From CBDAPE01 sp965198325 (GTDB lineage Bacteria; Pseudomonadota; Alphaproteobacteria; UBA828; JAPUJA01), in contig CBDAPE010000012.1 in the NCBI GenBank assembly GCA_965198325.1, positions 62,001-126,000 of the forward strand: a stretch of 64,000 nt of DNA. Direction: 5' to 3'. Each line of letters opens with the position of its first letter. Within the stretch, counting starts at the first letter, position 1. The translations under genes were made by a program, and so were the position numbers. The notes below the pieces were generated by a model. It had not been told where the DNA came from. It saw only the letters and a list, made by a program, of their open reading frames with translations, and made no database searches. Shown here one piece after another: positions 28,314 through 36,790 of the stretch.

Positions 28314-29333
28314 TCATGAATCCATGGCTTCGCTTGCGGGACTCTCCTGCACTTGGCGCACGCCCGACTTCCGCAGCCCTATGACGTGGGTCATATCGAG
28401 CGTTTCGTTTCCCGGTAGCGGCGTTTCGCCTTTCTCAATGCCGATTTGCACCACGCTCTTGGCCGCCTTCAGCTTTTGGGCCCCGGCGACCGCTTTGACA
28501 TCTCCATCGTAATAATCGAACCAGGGAAGACCGGCTTCCGTATACTGTTTTGCCGTCGGCAGATCGCCCGGCGGCATCCCGCCGGTTACCGCCAGCCACT
28601 GCACGGAATTGACGATGGAGACAAAACACCGGCTGGCGTGCCGCTGATCCCAAACGTCCAGTCCATGGGGATCGTCAAAGATTTCCTGCTGCATTCGCCC
28701 CCCAGGCGCCAACCCCATATCCATGCCGAAACCGGCCAAAATGGGAGGGGAAAGATATGCGTCGCCTCCTCTGTCCAGTTGGTCCTGGATCAACTTCGTG
28801 TACCGTTCCGCCTTCATGGGATAGGCAACGATTTGCAATCCGCCGTGCCTCCCGGCGCTCGTCAGTTGTTCCTCGACCGTGTAGCCCTCCCCCAGCGGCA
28901 TGGCGATGAATTGCCTGATCGTCCCACGTTCGACACAGTATCCATCGAGCCATGGCTGGTCGGGCAGCACGACATAATCTTGCGGATCTCCGTTCAAGTG
29001 ATCGACCCACGGCTCACCTGTAATGGCACAGATCTTGCCGGTCGCGATTTTCACCGCAAACGGATAATAGGAGTGGGATCCGAAATCGAGCCACATGGCC
29101 TCGGCTTGATGCATGGGCATAACGACACCGCCGCGGCGAAGCCAATCTTCGGGTATCCGAGGCGCATGGTCGTCCAAATGCTGCAACGGGAAAGGGCCCA
29201 GGCCCGGCGGCAGTGGGTAGTCCTTGCCATCGTCGGGAATGCGAAGGGTGCGCTGGAATACGATCGAGCAGTGCGCCTCTTCATGGACCTCCGGGAACCG
29301 GAATTCCAGGCAGTCGTTTTCAAGTGTGATCAT
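28314..29333 (-). CDS. conserved protein of unknown function, partner of the XRE regulator
   Basis: 339-residue soluble protein; no signal peptide or membrane helix. I recognise it only as a conserved hypothetical type. Notable segments: EVHEEAHCSIVFQRTLRIPD at the N-terminus, YYPFAVKIATGKICAITGEP, DYVVLPDQPWLDGYCVERG, IRQFIAMPLGEGYTVEEQLT and GGLQIVAYPMKAERY. Clustered aromatic, acidic and histidine residues suggest an enzyme or binding protein, but no catalytic motif is identifiable. It lies 13 bases downstream of the XRE gene, so both are probably one operon, and both sit between IS6 remnants. Confidence 0.75.
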   Translation of the reverse strand: MITLENDCLEFRFPEVHEEAHCSIVFQRTLRIPDDGKDYPLPPGLGPFPLQHLDDHAPRIPEDWLRRGGVVMPMHQAEAMWLDFGSHSYYPFAVKIATGKICAITGEPWVDHLNGDPQDYVVLPDQPWLDGYCVERGTIRQFIAMPLGEGYTVEEQLTSAGRHGGLQIVAYPMKAERYTKLIQDQLDRGGDAYLSPPILAGFGMDMGLAPGGRMQQEIFDDPHGLDVWDQRHASRCFVSIVNSVQWLAVTGGMPPGDLPTAKQYTEAGLPWFDYYDGDVKAVAGAQKLKAAKSVVQIGIEKGETPLPGNETLDMTHVIGLRKSGVRQVQESPASEAMDS

Positions 29334-29346
29334 CGGTGGTTTCTCC

Positions 29347-29700
29347 TTACCAATCTCCGTCTCGCACCTCTCGCACCACTCGGAGAATGGCGTCGTCCGG
29401 TGCTTCCTTCAGTTGCCTGATCAACTCCGCGAACAGTCTGGGGCGCTTGCGGATGATCCCCTGCAGATCGCCGGAGACCTTCCCCGCCAAGGCCAGGAGC
29501 ACATCCGGGTCCTCGCCCAGTTCCATTGCCAGTCGAACCGTCGTGGCTTCCGAAGGCGGCGCCACATCACCCCGCTCGATCTTGCTCAGATAAGCGGGCT
29601 CTACCCCGATGCGTTGGGCCACTTGGCGCAACGAAAAGCGCCGATCCTCATCGCGGAGGCGCTCACGGAGTTTTCGGATCGTGTTCCCAAAATGCATCAT
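29347..29700 (-). CDS. XRE-family helix-turn-helix regulator
   Basis: 117-residue DNA-binding protein. The HTH is in FSLRQVAQRIGVEPAYLSKI with the typical ERGDVAPPSEAT after it (about residues 17-48); a helical C-terminal part follows (LAMELGEDPDVLLALAGKVS). I chose the ATG pair at 29700: a strong promoter places the transcription start at about that base. The frame extends upstream to 29742 but through the promoter. Likely controls its own operon, including the unknown gene downstream (inference). Confidence 0.85.
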   Translation of the reverse strand: MMHFGNTIRKLRERLRDEDRRFSLRQVAQRIGVEPAYLSKIERGDVAPPSEATTVRLAMELGEDPDVLLALAGKVSGDLQGIIRKRPRLFAELIRQLKEAPDDAILRVVREVRDGDW

Positions 29701-29706
29701 GTATCC

Positions 29707-29735
29707 TATATAGTACACGATTAGTCTATTGTCAT
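29707..29735 (-). promoter_or_regulatory. promoter of the XRE/unknown operon, apparently leaderless
   Basis: On the minus strand, ATGACA (29735-29730), exactly 17 bases, then TATATA (29712-29707), each a 5/6 type match to sigma-70 boxes. Transcription would begin about seven bases further, at the start codon (29700). A short AGGA lies in front of the ATG but would hardly be transcribed. Confidence 0.6.
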
Positions 29736-29744
29736 GCTTCAAAA

Positions 29745-30236
29745 GCTCGTCATGGATCCGAGGCGCACCTTGATGAAGTGTCCGTGTCCATCGCCGGCAA
29801 GCGGATGTATCTATGGCGCGCTGTCGATAGCGAAGGCGAAATGCTGGATATCCTGGTTCAGTCAGGCAGAAACGAGAAGGCAGCTCTCAAATTGATGCGC
29901 AAACTGTTGAGAGAGCAAGACTTTGTCCCAGATGCCTTCATCACGGACAAACTGCCATCTTATGGTGCTGCTCTGAAGGATTTGGGCCTTGCCAAGCGTC
30001 ATGATTTTGGTGGCAGGAAGAACAACCGAGCCGAGAATTCTCACTTGCCAGTCCGACAGCGGGAACGACGAATGCAACGTTTCAAATCGGCTCGATCAGC
30101 GCAGCGGTTTCTCTCTACCCACGCCACCGGTTACAACACCTTCAACGTCCAACGCCATCTGATTTCCCGAAAAACACTGCGCCGGTTTCGCAACCACGCA
30201 ATGGGCCTGTGGCAAACCGTCACCGCTGCCGCTTGA
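29745..30236 (+). pseudogene. 5'-truncated IS6-family transposase
   Basis: C-terminal two thirds of an IS6-family DDE transposase: HLDEVSVSIAGKRMYLWRAV with the first acidic residues, AFITDKLPSYGAALKDLG with the second, and the terminal KNNRAENSHLPVRQRERRMQ with the glutamate. The N-terminal HTH part is missing, replaced by the XRE promoter region, so it cannot be active. The end reads SRKTLRRFRNHAMGLWQTV. The left boundary of the homology is approximate. Confidence 0.85.
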
Positions 30237-30290
30237 GCTTGAGTTTTATACCAATTCGCGGGGCGGCCGTTCAATAACGTGATAATGCCC
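30148..30290 (+). repeat. IS6-family 3' end, right copy of the direct repeat
   Basis: End of the truncated IS6 transposase plus about 55 bases downstream, matched by 28031-28178. It marks the right border of the XRE/unknown unit. Confidence 0.75.
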
Positions 30291-30414
30291 CCTTGACGAT
30301 GGACTGGCCGCCGGTGAAGCCATGCTCATCGCGAAGTCGCTCGAATATCCGCTTTGCCGTGTGGCTCTGCTTACGGTGAACCGTGCGGTCCGCTTCCAGA
30401 ATGCGGTCAATTAT
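30291..30414 (-). pseudogene. IS21-family istA fragment
   Basis: On the minus strand this short piece reads IIDRILEADRTVHRKQ and KRIFERLRDEHGFTGGQSIV, a characteristic N-terminal segment of IS21-family IstA transposases. Only about 41 codons survive, cut by the IS6 remnant on one side and the IS3-family element on the other. Confidence 0.8.
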
Positions 30415-30474
30415 TGACGTTGCTCCCGGATCCCGGACCAGGCGGTAAATTAAATACCGACCTGGAGGGACGAG

Positions 30475-30774
30475 ATGACAAAGCAGACGAGGCGGCGATT
30501 TTCGCCGGAACACAAGGAACAGTCGGTTGCCCGGCTGTCGGAGCCGGGTGCGACGCATAGCAGTGTGGCAGCCGAGCTCGGCGTCACGCCAACGCAGTTG
30601 AAGACCTGGCGGCTCGAGCATGAGGCCGCGGGCTCGGCCGCGGCGAGGGCGGCGCAGAAAGCCGAGGCCGCTGAACTGGTGCAGCTTCGCCGGGATAACA
30701 AGCGGCTGACGGAGGAGGTTGAGGTTCTGCGCAAGGCCTCGGCTTTTTTCGCTCAATGGGCGGCGAAGACATGA
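30475..30774 (+). CDS. IS3-family transposase orfA
   Basis: 99-residue HTH protein of an IS3-family element: RRRFSPEHKEQSVARL, a helix-turn-helix around SVAAELGVTPTQLKTWRLEH, and a leucine-zipper-like end (LRRDNKRLTEEVEVLRKA). It overlaps orfB, the usual frameshift arrangement. ATG 30475 follows a GGAGGGACGAG ribosome-binding site. Confidence 0.88.
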   Translation: MTKQTRRRFSPEHKEQSVARLSEPGATHSSVAAELGVTPTQLKTWRLEHEAAGSAAARAAQKAEAAELVQLRRDNKRLTEEVEVLRKASAFFAQWAAKT

Positions 30775-31615
30775 AGCCGAAGCACGCTTTCATCGCCGCC
30801 CATGCTTCAGAGCACGCCATCCGGTTCATGTGCCGGGTCCTGGGGGTTGCTCACAGCTGGTTCCACGCCCTCCGGCGTGCGGCCCCAAAGAGAGCCGAGC
30901 GCGCTGCCCGGCGTGGCAGGCTCGGGTCCGAGATCCGGGAGATCTTCGAGCAGAGCAAGAGGTGCTACGGCGCACCTCGGATCCATGCCGAGTTGAAGGC
31001 CCGCGGCTTTCGCATCTCGAAGCGCACGGTCGCCAAGCTCATGCGGGAGAACGGCATTCGTCCACCGCGAGGCAGGCGGCGGGCGCCGATCACCACCGAC
31101 AGCCGCCACTCCCATGCGAGCGCGCCCAATCTGCTCGACCGCAACTTCGAAGCCACTGCGCCCGATGCGGTCTGGCTCGCTGACATCTCCTACATCCCGA
31201 CCGACGAAGGCTGGCTCTACCTCGCTGCCGTCAAGGATCTGGCCACGATGAAGAACTCCCGCCGAAGCTCTGGACCAGTGCTTGCAGGCCAGTCAAACTG
31301 AACGTGTTGCGACGACCGGTTGAACCCGCCCAATATGCCTGCGGTGACGACCGCAAGCTGCTCCGCCTCCATGGCATCGAGGTCTCCATGAGCCGCAAGG
31401 GGAATTGCCTCGACAACGCCCCTATGGAGAGCTTCTTTGGGCCTCTCAAGACCGAACTCGTGCACCGTATCCGGTTTTCTACCCGGCGCGAGGCCAGGGC
31501 TGCGCTATTCGAGTACATCGAGATCTTCTATAACCAACGACGGCGCCACTCGAGCATCGGCTACCGGACGCCGGCACAGGCCAGGAGGGACATGACCATC
31601 GCTCAGGCCGCATAG
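30756..31615 (+). pseudogene. IS3-family transposase orfB, central part deleted
   Basis: The N-terminal region is intact (RCYGAPRIHAELKARGFRIS and the first aspartate in VWLADISYIPTDEGWLY). After AVKDLATMK the normal sequence is lost and the frame ends at 31301. The C-terminal part reappears in another frame from about 31304: QYACGDDRKLL, then NAPMESFFGPLKTELVHRI with the catalytic glutamate, to 31615. The segment with the second aspartate is missing, so the transposase is inactive. Confidence 0.88.
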
Positions 31616-31654
31616 GTGAAGAACCACCTGGTCCGGATTTTGGGGGCAACGTCA

Positions 31655-31712
31655 GTTTCCCTCCGCGGCCTCTTTAAGGATCAGCTTGTCGAGCGTCAGG
31701 TCGGCTACGGCA
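31655..31712 (-). pseudogene. scrap of an IS3-family orfA C-terminus
   Basis: On the minus strand this piece reads ADLTLDKLILKEAAEGN, nearly identical to the orfA end of the IS407-type element at 36861-37139 (SDLTLDKLILKEALEGNC). Only about 18 codons are present. Confidence 0.65.
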
Positions 31713-32021
31713 CCCTTGTCTGGTTCCTTTTGAGCAACCGATTCAAAGGCAAAAGGAGCACGGCGGTCCCTTTTTCGTGAACTTTCCGCGCCAGGCCGGA
31801 TCGCCGGGGTATCGGGCGGCCCGTTTCCTCGAGACCGGCCAGGTTTCAAAAAACATCGAGAAACCACTGGACCTGACGCCGCGACAGAGCGTCACTGTGC
31901 TTGCGCGGCGACGAACCGGGTTTCTTCGACCGCCGGCCCGGACCTGACATCCAGACAGTCCGGGCTTCAGGCGGTGACAGCGCCCGCATCGGGCAGGCGT
32001 GCGCAACGGAAGGAACCCGCC
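31713..32021. other. gene-free stretch between IS debris and the DUF3489/DUF2924 gene
   Basis: About 310 bases without a convincing gene on either strand. Overlapping open frames give Arg/Pro-rich products of chance type. A GGAAGGA ribosome-binding sequence for the next gene lies at its end. Confidence 0.5.
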
Positions 32022-32641
32022 ATGGCAAATTCAACCGAAACCCGAACGCCCTCCTCCCCTCGTAGCGGCGCCGAACCGGATCGATCGATCCGGCTTCCCG
32101 GCCGCAAACGCGGCGCCACGATCGCGGAACTGCCGAAAGCGACAGGATGGCAGCCGCACCCGGTGCGGAGCGCGGTGGCTGCTCAACTCCGGGCGCTGGA
32201 GCCCATGGACGGCGCGGGTCTGCGTGCCGAGTGGCGAAGGCTCTATCGCTCGACACCCCCGAAGCGGGTCTCCCGCGAGCTTTTGATCCTGGGTGTTGCC
32301 TGGAAGATCCAGGAGCGGGCCCAGGGGGAGGGTTCAGCGCCGCCACGAAACGCAGGCTCGCGGCCCTCACGCGATCCCTCGCACAAGACGGCGACATCAG
32401 GCGCGCGCGCGTTACCCGGGCGAAGCCGGGCAGCAGGCTGATCCGGGAATGGGGGGGCCGGACCCACAGTGTGGCGGTTAGCGAAGACGGGTTCGAGTGG
32501 AACGGCAAGACCTGGCGCTCGCTCTCGGCCATCGCCCGCGAGATCACCGGCGCCCATTGGTCGGGTCCGCGCTTCTTCGGGGTCACCGGACGATCGCCTG
32601 CGCGGGCCGGGGCGCCGGTTACGGATCATGGCGACGACTAG
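32022..32641 (+). pseudogene. DUF3489/DUF2924 protein, frameshifted at a G run
   Basis: The N-terminal part has a DUF3489-like segment (RKRGATIAELPKATGWQPH) joined to DUF2924 (GLRAEWRRLYRSTPPKRVSR, then AWKIQERAQG). At 32327-32340, in a G-rich run, the frame must change; the next frame continues DUF2924 correctly (FSAATKRRLAALTRSL, then SRLIREWGGRTHSVAV, then SLSAIAREITGAHWSGPRFF) to the stop at 32641. In alphaproteobacteria such proteins typically precede a large serine recombinase, as here. Either a pseudogene, a sequencing error in the homopolymer, or a frameshift site. Confidence 0.75.
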
Positions 32642-34697
32642 CCCGAAGGAGGGCCGGAAGGGACGCCCCACCGTCCGGTGTGCGATATACACCCGCAAGT
32701 CCCACGAAGAAGGGCTGGAGCAGGACTTCAACTCCCTCGACGCCCAGCGGGAGGCCTGCGAAGCCTATGTTGCGAGTCAGAAGCACGAGGGCTGGACCTG
32801 CCTGCCCGGGATTTACGATGACGACGAGGTCTCGGGGGCGACCCTGGAGCGCCCCGCCCTCAAACGCCTTCTCGAGGACATGGAAACCGGCGGGATCGAT
32901 GCGGTCGTCGTCTACAAGGCCGATCGCCTGACGCGCACCCTCGGCGACTTCGCCAGGATCGTCGAGGTTTTCGACCGGAAGGAGGTCTCCTTCGTCTCGA
33001 TCACCCAACAGTTCAACACCACGACCTCGATGGGGCGGCTGACCCTCAACATGCTGCTCTCGTTTGCCCAGTTCGAGCGTGAGGTGACGAGCGAACGGAT
33101 CCGCGACAAGATAGCGGCTTCGAAGAAGAGGGGCCTCTGGATGGGGGGTCTGCCGCCGCTTGGCTACGACGTTCGGGACCGAAAGCTGGTGGTCAACGAA
33201 CAGGAAGCCGGGACGGTCCGGGACATCTTCCGCCACTACCTCGAGACGGGTTCGGTCTCCGCGTTACAGGACAGGCTCGAGAGGGACGGCGTCGCCGGCA
33301 AGGTTCGGATCGACCGCTACGGCCGCGAGACGGGCGGCAAGCCCCTGGCCCGCGGGGCGCTCTATCACCTTCTGCAAAACCGCATCTACCGCGGCGAGAT
33401 CGTGCACAAGGAACAGAGCTATCCCGGTGAACACGCCGCGATCGTCGACGAGGCACTCTGGAAACAGGTGCAACGGAAGCTCGCGACAAACCGGGCCGAG
33501 CGAACGAGTGGTGCGAACGCGGCCGAGCCGAGCCTCCTGGCCGGTCTGGTCTACGATGATACGGGTCAGAGAATGACCCCGAGCCATGCCAACAAGCAGG
33601 GAACCCGATACCGCTATTATGTCTCCAAAAGCCTCGTCACAGGGCGGCGCGGGAGCGCATCCCGCGGCCGGCGCGTGCCCGCGCGCGAACTCGAAGGCCT
33701 GATCGAAGATCGGTTGCGCCGCTTCCTCGCAAGCCGGGCGGAGATATTAGGGGCTGTCGACGGCCTCGGGGAGGATGCCGGGCGTGCGGCCGAGGTCGTG
33801 GCCAGGGCGAATGAGATGGCCGGGCGCTGGCCGAGCCTGGCGGCTCCGGAAAGGCGCACCATCCTCAACGCGATCGTCCGTCGTGTCGAGTTGGGGACGG
33901 ATACCGTCGAGCTTCAGCTGCTGCCCTCTGCTCTGGGGGCTCTCCTGGAGGAGGGATCGGCCCGGTCCGGACCGGGACAGCGTTTGAGGGGCGACGGACC
34001 GCCCTTCACCTTTTCCATCCCCGCCCGGCTCAGGCGCACCGGCCGGGATATCCGGTTCATTGTCGAGGGGGCCGAAGATGAGCTCAGAACCGTGCCCGAC
34101 CGCAGCCTGCATCGCCTTCTCGCGCAGGCTCACCGGTACCGGGCAATGGTCATGCACGGTGGCGGCAGGACGATGCGCGAGTTTGCCGCCGAAGCGGGAG
34201 TCACGAGCTCATATTTTGGCCGGATCCTGCGGCTCGGCTTCCTCGCCCCGAAGATCGTCGGCTGCATACTCGACGATCGTCATCCCATCGGGCTGACGGC
34301 AAAGCGGCTCGCCAACGAGGTGCGGCTTCCGGCCGGCTGGGACGACCAGCACGGTTCGATCCTCTGCGAGCGGACGGAGGGACGAACCGGCGCGCCGGCC
34401 GGCCTTCCGCTCCGAGCTGAACCCCGCGCCACGCTCACGGACCGCGAACCGGTCCAGCGCATCCTCGACGACGGCGAGATGGAGGAGTGCGAATGCTTCC
34501 GGCGCCGAGGCCATTCCAGGACGCGGCCGCCGCGATCTCAAGCCCTCGATCGCCCGCATTTCTTCTACCGTAACCAGCCGGTAAATCGCCGTTTCACGCC
34601 CCGTTACCAGGAGTGCCAGGAATCTCCATTGCGTCCGTTGCCCGGGAACACGAGCCTGCCGGCGGTCGATATGAAGACGCCGCAACCCCGGGAATAG
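32628..34697 (+). CDS. large serine recombinase (resolvase/recombinase family)
   Basis: Site-specific recombinase. The N-terminal catalytic domain has the nucleophile serine in CAIYTRKSHEEGLEQDFNSL (about residue 24), then VYKADRLTRTLGDFAR and SFAQFEREVTSERIRDK. The recombinase domain follows (RGLWMGGLPPLGYDV) and then a zinc-ribbon/coiled-coil region. Family similarity ends near VRLPAGWDDQ (about residue 570); the last 115 or so residues are a low-complexity tail and may reflect loss of the native stop. ATG 32628 overlaps the DUF2924 end by 14 bases. Confidence 0.88.
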   Translation: MATTSPKEGRKGRPTVRCAIYTRKSHEEGLEQDFNSLDAQREACEAYVASQKHEGWTCLPGIYDDDEVSGATLERPALKRLLEDMETGGIDAVVVYKADRLTRTLGDFARIVEVFDRKEVSFVSITQQFNTTTSMGRLTLNMLLSFAQFEREVTSERIRDKIAASKKRGLWMGGLPPLGYDVRDRKLVVNEQEAGTVRDIFRHYLETGSVSALQDRLERDGVAGKVRIDRYGRETGGKPLARGALYHLLQNRIYRGEIVHKEQSYPGEHAAIVDEALWKQVQRKLATNRAERTSGANAAEPSLLAGLVYDDTGQRMTPSHANKQGTRYRYYVSKSLVTGRRGSASRGRRVPARELEGLIEDRLRRFLASRAEILGAVDGLGEDAGRAAEVVARANEMAGRWPSLAAPERRTILNAIVRRVELGTDTVELQLLPSALGALLEEGSARSGPGQRLRGDGPPFTFSIPARLRRTGRDIRFIVEGAEDELRTVPDRSLHRLLAQAHRYRAMVMHGGGRTMREFAAEAGVTSSYFGRILRLGFLAPKIVGCILDDRHPIGLTAKRLANEVRLPAGWDDQHGSILCERTEGRTGAPAGLPLRAEPRATLTDREPVQRILDDGEMEECECFRRRGHSRTRPPRSQALDRPHFFYRNQPVNRRFTPRYQECQESPLRPLPGNTSLPAVDMKTPQPRE

Positions 34698-34951
34698 CCG
34701 GCGCCGCGGCCTCCGGGAACGGCAACACCATCTTGAGCGAGCGCGTCTTCGCGGCGGCATGAAGGGCGATCTTGTCGTACCACCGAAACCGCGCCAGGAG
34801 ACTTTCGCCATCTCAGGCCGTCCGTTGCCGCACCGCTCGGGTCTCTGCGCTCGGCAGGGCGCTGGCCGAAGCCCGTAACCCCCGGATAAATAGAGGAGAT
34901 TCAGGCTCGCTGCATTGTCATTAATATCAATGATATCAATGGCTTGAGTGG
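34698..34951. other. stretch between recombinase and tRNA-Ser, nothing recognised
   Basis: About 250 bases with no recognisable gene. A minus-strand frame runs through it but its product is Arg-rich and lacks family motifs. A small direct repeat ATATCAATG-ATATCAATGG lies at 34923-34942, just outside the tRNA 3' end. Confidence 0.45.
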
Positions 34952-35042
34952 TGGCGGATGGGGTGGGATTCGAACCCACGAGGAGCGATTAACCCCTGCC
35001 GGTTTTCAAGACCGGTGCCTTCAACCACTCGGCCACCCATCC
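34952..35042 (-). tRNA. tRNA-Ser (anticodon UGA)
   Basis: Complete 91-base serine tRNA on the minus strand with encoded CCA. The acceptor stem GGATGGG pairs with CCCATCC; the D arm, the anticodon loop CTTGAAA (anticodon TGA), a long variable arm typical of tRNA-Ser, and the T arm GTGGG-TTCGAAT-CCCAC are all present. It reads UCA (and other UCN) codons. Confidence 0.98.
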
Positions 35043-35225
35043 GTCATGTCGCCGTCATGAGGTAGCAAATCGAAACCGGTGAGGGAAGGGTGGCATAAAC
35101 CCGACACGCCGCCATTGGTCTACAAACAATCCGACAAGGTTCCGCATAAGCCGCTGACTCTCTCGCGGTCGTCGCAGCGGTTGAAGCATAAAATTTGGTC
35201 TGCTGAAGGGCGTGTTTGCCTCGTG

Positions 35226-35960
35226 TCAGGTCACGGTTTGGCCGCCGTCGGTCACGACGATGGACCCAGTCATGTTCGAGGCGTCGTCCGATAGCAGAAA
35301 ACGGATGACGCCCGCGATCTCCCCCGGCTGGGCGACCCGCTTGAGCAACGTCGCGTTGATCAGGACTCCGACATCGAATTCCGTGTCGTCGACGGCGCTG
35401 AGCATGGGTGTCTCGACGGGTCCGGGACAGACGCAGTTGACCCAAATTCCGTCCGCCGCGTGATCGACGGCCAGCGCTCGCGTAAGCTGGAGCACGCCAC
35501 CCTTGGACGCACAGTAGGCGGGTGTCTGGGGACCGCCGACCAGCCCGGCGGTGGAACCGATGTTGACGATGGTTCCGCCGCCGCATTCGCGCATGACCGG
35601 AATGAGCGCCCGGCAACAGAGAAAGACACCCTTGAGATTGACGCCCAGTTGGCGATCCCATTCCTCCTCGGTCGTCTCCTCCAGAAGCTTGGAAATGCAA
35701 ATGCCGGCAGCGTTGACGAGCCCCATGATGGAGCCGAACTCGGCCTGTGCGTCCCGCACCATGTGTTCTATTTGGTCGGCCATCGTAACGTCGACCCGAC
35801 AGGCGGCGGCTTTGCCTCCGCCGTCCCGAATCTCGCTTGCCAGCGCCTCGGTCTCGTCGTGATCGGCCAGCACGACCCGTGCGCCGTCCAACGCAAGTTG
35901 GCGCGCCGTCGCCTGGCCGATCCCGGACGCCGCGCCGGTCACGATGATCGTCTTGTCCAT
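35226..35960 (-). CDS. short-chain dehydrogenase/reductase
   Basis: NAD(P)-dependent SDR oxidoreductase, substrate unknown. Rossmann motif TGAASGIGQAT at residues 8-18, NAAGI near residue 88, catalytic tyrosine and lysine in AYCASKGG (about residues 150-157), and PGPVETPML after it. The C-terminal SNMTGSIVVTDGGQTVT is typical. ATG 35960 (MDKTIIVTG) gives 244 residues; the frame extends 27 codons upstream without similarity. Confidence 0.9.
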   Translation of the reverse strand: MDKTIIVTGAASGIGQATARQLALDGARVVLADHDETEALASEIRDGGGKAAACRVDVTMADQIEHMVRDAQAEFGSIMGLVNAAGICISKLLEETTEEEWDRQLGVNLKGVFLCCRALIPVMRECGGGTIVNIGSTAGLVGGPQTPAYCASKGGVLQLTRALAVDHAADGIWVNCVCPGPVETPMLSAVDDTEFDVGVLINATLLKRVAQPGEIAGVIRFLLSDDASNMTGSIVVTDGGQTVT

Positions 35961-36230
35961 GGTCAAAACCGATCCTCCGTCATCCGCCCCACGCGGGAGC
36001 CGGTCACCGCGGCGCCGAACTAGACCGAGCCCGGGTTCCAAGTTATCTACTCAGCCGCGACGATGCGAACAAAAATCAGCGCGACGGATTGTCATGATCG
36101 ACGTCTTCAGCCGGTCGGCCAGACATCCGGGTATTGCAGGCTCAGGAGGTAGAAAATTGTTCGGGGTGAGGGAAGAGGTCGTAAACGGCGGGCGTTCCCG
36201 TTTGGTTGACAGGGCAGCAAATCGAGGCGT

Positions 36231-36790
36231 TCAAGCGCCGCCGGCGATTTGACTCGATAGAGCGTTCAGCGATTCGGCGACCGGCGAGGAATGCCAGGTC
36301 TTCACCCAGTCGGAAAAGTCCGAAGCGGGCATCGGCTTGGCGTAGAGATAGCCCTGCACGGCGTCGCAGTTGCGTTCGATCAGAAAGCGCGCCTGTTCCG
36401 CGTCCTCGACCCCTTCTGCGACAATGGTCATGCGCAGATTGTGGCCAAGGTCGATGATCGTGGATGCGATGGCCGCCCCGTCGGGTTCGCGGCAGATATC
36501 GACGATCAGCGATCGATCGATCTTGAGGCAGTCGATCGGGTACTGGGTGAGATAGCTGAGCGATGAATAGCCCGTACCGAAATCGTCGATCGCGATTTTC
36601 AGGCCCATCTCGCTGAACGCCTTGAGCGTGCGCCCGGGAAGGGCGGTATCTTCCAACAAGAGGTTTTCCGTCAACTCCAGGCCGAGCTGGTTCGGCTCGA
36701 GTCCGGCGTCGCTTACGGCCTGCTCGACCCGCGCGGCAAGATCGGCGCGCAGGAACTGACGGGCCGAGAGATTGACCCAGACACATGGAG
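36231..36790 (-). pseudogene. EAL-domain protein, N-terminally truncated by an IS
   Basis: C-terminal part of a cyclic-di-GMP phosphodiesterase (EAL) domain: VNLSARQFLRADLAARV, LELTENLLLED, the metal/catalytic segment KIAIDDFGTGYSSLSYL, CLKIDRSLI, VAEGVEDAEQARFL and GYLYAKPMP. The E-x-L signature motif and everything before it are missing: the frame runs directly into the IS end at 36790. It cannot make an active enzyme. Of the signalling protein it came from nothing else remains in the window. Confidence 0.88.

Larger units (their letters stand above)
30415..31654 (+). mobile_element. IS3-family element with internally deleted transposase
   Basis: Ends are imperfect inverted repeats: left TGACGTTGCTCCCGGATCCC, right (read inward) TGACGTTGCCCCCAAAATCC, both followed by GGACCAGG. 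About 1240 bases. Contains orfA (30475-30774) and a broken orfB. No clear target duplication is visible at the ends. Confidence 0.85.

Noticed and set aside
31846..32586. 246-codon minus-strand frame opposite the DUF2924 gene
   Set aside because: Shadow frame with Arg/Ser/Pro-rich product; the plus strand has recognisable DUF3489/DUF2924 segments.
34209..34979. 256-codon minus-strand frame over the recombinase end and tRNA-Ser
   Set aside because: It runs through the tRNA gene and has an Arg-rich composition; no motif.
34952..35042. tRNA-Ser as a proven attachment site of the recombinase module
   Set aside because: No duplicated tRNA 3' end was found in the window, so I list it only as something to check.
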